A stretch of 64,000 nucleotides of DNA from Lachnospiraceae bacterium (GTDB lineage: Bacteria; Bacillota; Clostridia; Lachnospirales; Lachnospiraceae), in NCBI GenBank assembly GCA_029054245.1, contig JAIDFQ010000064.1, forward strand, positions 1 to 64,000, written 5' to 3'. The notes under the pieces are model-generated. The model did not search any database. It was given only the letters and a program-made list of their open reading frames with translations, and was not told where the DNA came from. Below are positions 61,952-64,000 of the stretch, one piece after another. Position 1 is the stretch's first letter; each line of letters starts with the position of its first letter. The position numbers were made by a program, and so were the translations under genes.

Positions 61952-62490
61952 ATTTTCCCTGCTTTCCTAAATATCCGCCATCTACAGAAATGATTTCTTC
62001 CCGGGCTCCCCCTAAATATTCTGCAAGCCTAAGAATCGCTGCTCCCTTGTCTACTCCCTGTCCATTAATTTCAAGATTATTGTACATCGAAGAGGATACC
62101 AAAATTATCAAGGTGATCATAAAATTTCTCTTCAGAAATACCTATGCCATCCAGATATGCATCATACATTATTCTAGGATGTTTGTCAGTTAGTTTCATA
62201 ATGGATACAGCAGTTTTATAACTCAAAAATTTCTGATTCAAAATCTGATGTTCTTTCAATTCTTCTATTGCCGCACTATTAATTGTGACAGCATATCGGA
62301 TGCCTTGGATAGATAATACATCGTCTGGGATAGCCTGGCTGATGCGCTCGGTACAGGGAACCAGATAAATCCCCAGATTGCCACAGACCTCCAACGCATA
62401 TCTGTTTTTTTCAGATACATTTTTCCTGTCATCCAACAAGGCACCGTCCAAATCAAAAGCGATCATTCGAATTTTCATATAGATTCCCAT
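61911..62490 (-). pseudogene. Broken Cof-type HAD phosphatase gene
   Basis: The first part (62490 to about 62077) reads MKIRMIAFDLDGALLDDRKN, the HAD motif I with Ala in place of Thr, and continues as a Cof-type protein. A second frame (about 62075-61975) supplies NLEINGQGVDKGAAILRLAE, the late Lys-containing motif, ending just before motif IV. The two are in different frames and about 80-90 residues of the normal 265 are absent between and after them. A nonfunctional remnant is the simplest view. Confidence 0.75.
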
Positions 62491-62551
62491 CCAGTCCAGC
62501 CTGTTGTCAATATGCCAACAACATTTTTTATACTCCTCTTTTTACTCTTTC

Positions 62552-63574
62552 TTATTGGTTTTCTTTTTTCAATTTTAATTGCTTTATTTCTTTCGTCAAT
62601 GCCGGAATGACAGTATGAAGATCGCCGATAATTTTGTAATCTGCCACCTTAAAGACATCCGCATTCTTATCCTGATTAATGGCGACAATGATGTCAGATT
62701 TGGTAATAGCGACCGTATGCTGCACTGCTCCGGAGATACCGCAGGCAAAATACACTTTCGGTTTTACACTCTGGCCGGTCTGTCCCACCTGATATTCATG
62801 GCCAATCCAACCGGAATCTACCGCTGCCCTTGACGCACCAATACTGCCCCCCAAAACATCCGCTAACTCTTTTAATTTTTCAAATCCTTCTTTACCTCCC
62901 ACACCTCTTCCTCCAGAAACAATAAATTCTGCCTCGGAAAGATTTACAATATTCTCAAGCTTTTTTTCCTGAAAATCCAAATGAACTACCCTGACTTCCG
63001 GCGCTGTGTCATCAAATGTCTCATGAATAATTTTTCCGTTTTTTTCAGGCAATTCTGTTTTTTCAAAAACTCCCGGACGAATTGTACCAATCTGCGGATA
63101 TCTGTCGGGACATAAAATCGTAGCCATCAATTTACCACCAAATGCAGGTCTGATCCAGGCCACTTTGCCGCTCTCCTCATCGATATCCAGCCCTGTACAA
63201 TCTGCTGTCAGCCCTGTTCCCATTCTACACGCTACTCTTGGTGCAAGATCACGTCCATTGGCAGTCGCACCTATCAATATTGTGGAAGGTTTGTATTTTC
63301 TGATAAGTTTTGTAAATGCATCTGTATAGCGCTCAGTTCCATAATAATTGAAACGTCTGTCATCAATCATAATAACTTTATCTGCATATCGCGCAATCTC
63401 GCTGCTTTCTTTTTCAATCTCATATCCGAAAATAACTGCAACCAGTTCTTCTTCTGTTTTCTCCGCCAGTCTTGCTGCCGCTGATAGCAGTTCCCGACTT
63501 ACTTTTTTAATACTTTTATCATATCCAAGTTCTGTATATACCCATACCTCACTTTTCATATTTCTATTCCTCAC
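62552..63574 (-). CDS. etfA: Electron transfer flavoprotein subunit alpha
   Basis: 340 residues. N-terminal domain VWVYTELGYDKSIKKVSREL and a C-terminal FAD-binding domain with GGRGVGGKEGF, SRAAVDSGW, VGQTGQSVKP, ISGAVQH and AINQDKNADVF. Partner of EtfB encoded 13 nt upstream. Carries electrons from acyl-CoA or other dehydrogenases, possibly with flavin-based bifurcation; the partner dehydrogenase lies beyond the window. Confidence 0.96.
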   Translation of the reverse strand: MRNRNMKSEVWVYTELGYDKSIKKVSRELLSAAARLAEKTEEELVAVIFGYEIEKESSEIARYADKVIMIDDRRFNYYGTERYTDAFTKLIRKYKPSTILIGATANGRDLAPRVACRMGTGLTADCTGLDIDEESGKVAWIRPAFGGKLMATILCPDRYPQIGTIRPGVFEKTELPEKNGKIIHETFDDTAPEVRVVHLDFQEKKLENIVNLSEAEFIVSGGRGVGGKEGFEKLKELADVLGGSIGASRAAVDSGWIGHEYQVGQTGQSVKPKVYFACGISGAVQHTVAITKSDIIVAINQDKNADVFKVADYKIIGDLHTVIPALTKEIKQLKLKKENQ

Positions 63575-63587
63575 TATTGTCTCATCA

Positions 63588-64000
63588 TTATAAGATTGTT
63601 TTCAGATACTGAACCATAACTGCAGCTTTTGCTTCATCAGATTCGCCAGTAATTTCCATATTTTCTTTCTCAATTGCATGAGCAAACGTCTTTTTCACGC
63701 TAGTCGGAGAACCTTTTAATCCGATTTTTGTTTTGTCGATTGCCTCAAATGCATCCACACCCCAGACGGTTATCTCTGTCGCATATGCTTTTACCATTCT
63801 GGAAATCTCCGGATAACGCGGCGTATTCAACTCGTCCATTACTGTGATTACCACCGGCAGAGATGCCTCCACGGTTTCTGACACATCTTCAAGACTTCTC
63901 ACTGCGCTTATTTTTTCCCCAGACATTTCCAGTCCGGATACAAAAGTCACCTGTGAGATTCCCATATGTTCAGCCAGCTCCGGACCTACTTGTCCGGTAT
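63588..64000 (-). CDS. etfB: Electron transfer flavoprotein subunit beta, C-terminal part
   Basis: The frame is open to the window edge (about 137 residues visible). TGQVGPELAEHMGISQVTFV is the conserved EtfB segment and PVVITVMDELNTPRYPE the AMP/FAD-binding loop region. The first ATG seen inside is not the start; the gene continues to the right. Co-transcribed with etfA. Confidence 0.95.
   Translation of the reverse strand, partial: TGQVGPELAEHMGISQVTFVSGLEMSGEKISAVRSLEDVSETVEASLPVVITVMDELNTPRYPEISRMVKAYATEITVWGVDAFEAIDKTKIGLKGSPTSVKKTFAHAIEKENMEITGESDEAKAAVMVQYLKTIL

Overview
The window looks like a chromosomal segment of a Gram-positive, anaerobic, probably motile Firmicute of the family Lachnospiraceae (Roseburia/Agathobacter/Blautia-like; genus not resolved). 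The basis is the gene families (DUF5711, YesM/YesN sensing, CBM26 starch binding, Amt-PII fusion, NrdG, EtfAB), AGGAGG-type ribosome binding sites, many lipobox proteins and a chemoreceptor. By eye the base composition is in the low to mid 40s % GC. Nearly all genes are on the minus strand, so operons read from right to left.

Left part (1-12.2 kb). The left edge holds what looks like the promoter and leader of an rRNA operon leaving the window on the minus strand. Then come cvpA, a DUF5711 propeller protein and an unknown membrane protein, followed by a housekeeping run (pfkA, dnaX, ybaB, recR, galM). A tRNA-Ser(CGA) with its own promoter and terminator, a surface 5'-nucleotidase, a DUF2971 protein and an OB-fold-like lipoprotein follow.

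Sugar acquisition block (12.4-47.4 kb). (i) A UgpB/MalFG/UgpC-type ABC operon whose binding protein is encoded last. Beside it is a 340-bp palindromic repeat with 80-bp perfect arms. (ii) An mglBAC galactose-type importer, followed by a small membrane protein, a YesN response regulator, a YesM kinase and two extra sugar-binding proteins; this looks like a sugar-sensing relay. (iii) A binding protein-chemoreceptor gene pair. (iv) A MATE exporter, and a PadR regulator with a HAAS-FtsW fusion. (v) A starch/maltodextrin operon: CBM26 surface protein, MalE, MalF, MalG, GH13 neopullulanase, LacI. It lacks an ATPase, which is probably supplied by the lone MsmX/UgpC-type ATPase at 46.3-47.4 kb. Between these lie tadA, nrdG, the SRP RNA, an unknown repeat-bearing protein and a CdaR-like regulator.

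Right part (47.5-64 kb). An operon of HD-GYP phosphodiesterase, YesL and GGDEF cyclase suggests c-di-GMP control next to the sugar genes. It is followed by a GNAT enzyme, D-lactate dehydrogenase, a secreted protein, a lysophospholipase-like hydrolase, metG, an Amt transporter fused to a P-II domain (with two tandem terminator-like hairpins in its leader), a second GNAT protein and a cyclophilin. A decayed mobile-element patch (60.1-62.5 kb: broken integrase, relaxase tail, MBL hydrolase, broken HAD gene) separates these from etfA and the C-terminal part of etfB, which runs off the right edge.

Functional calls rest on motif recognition by reading. No database search was run.
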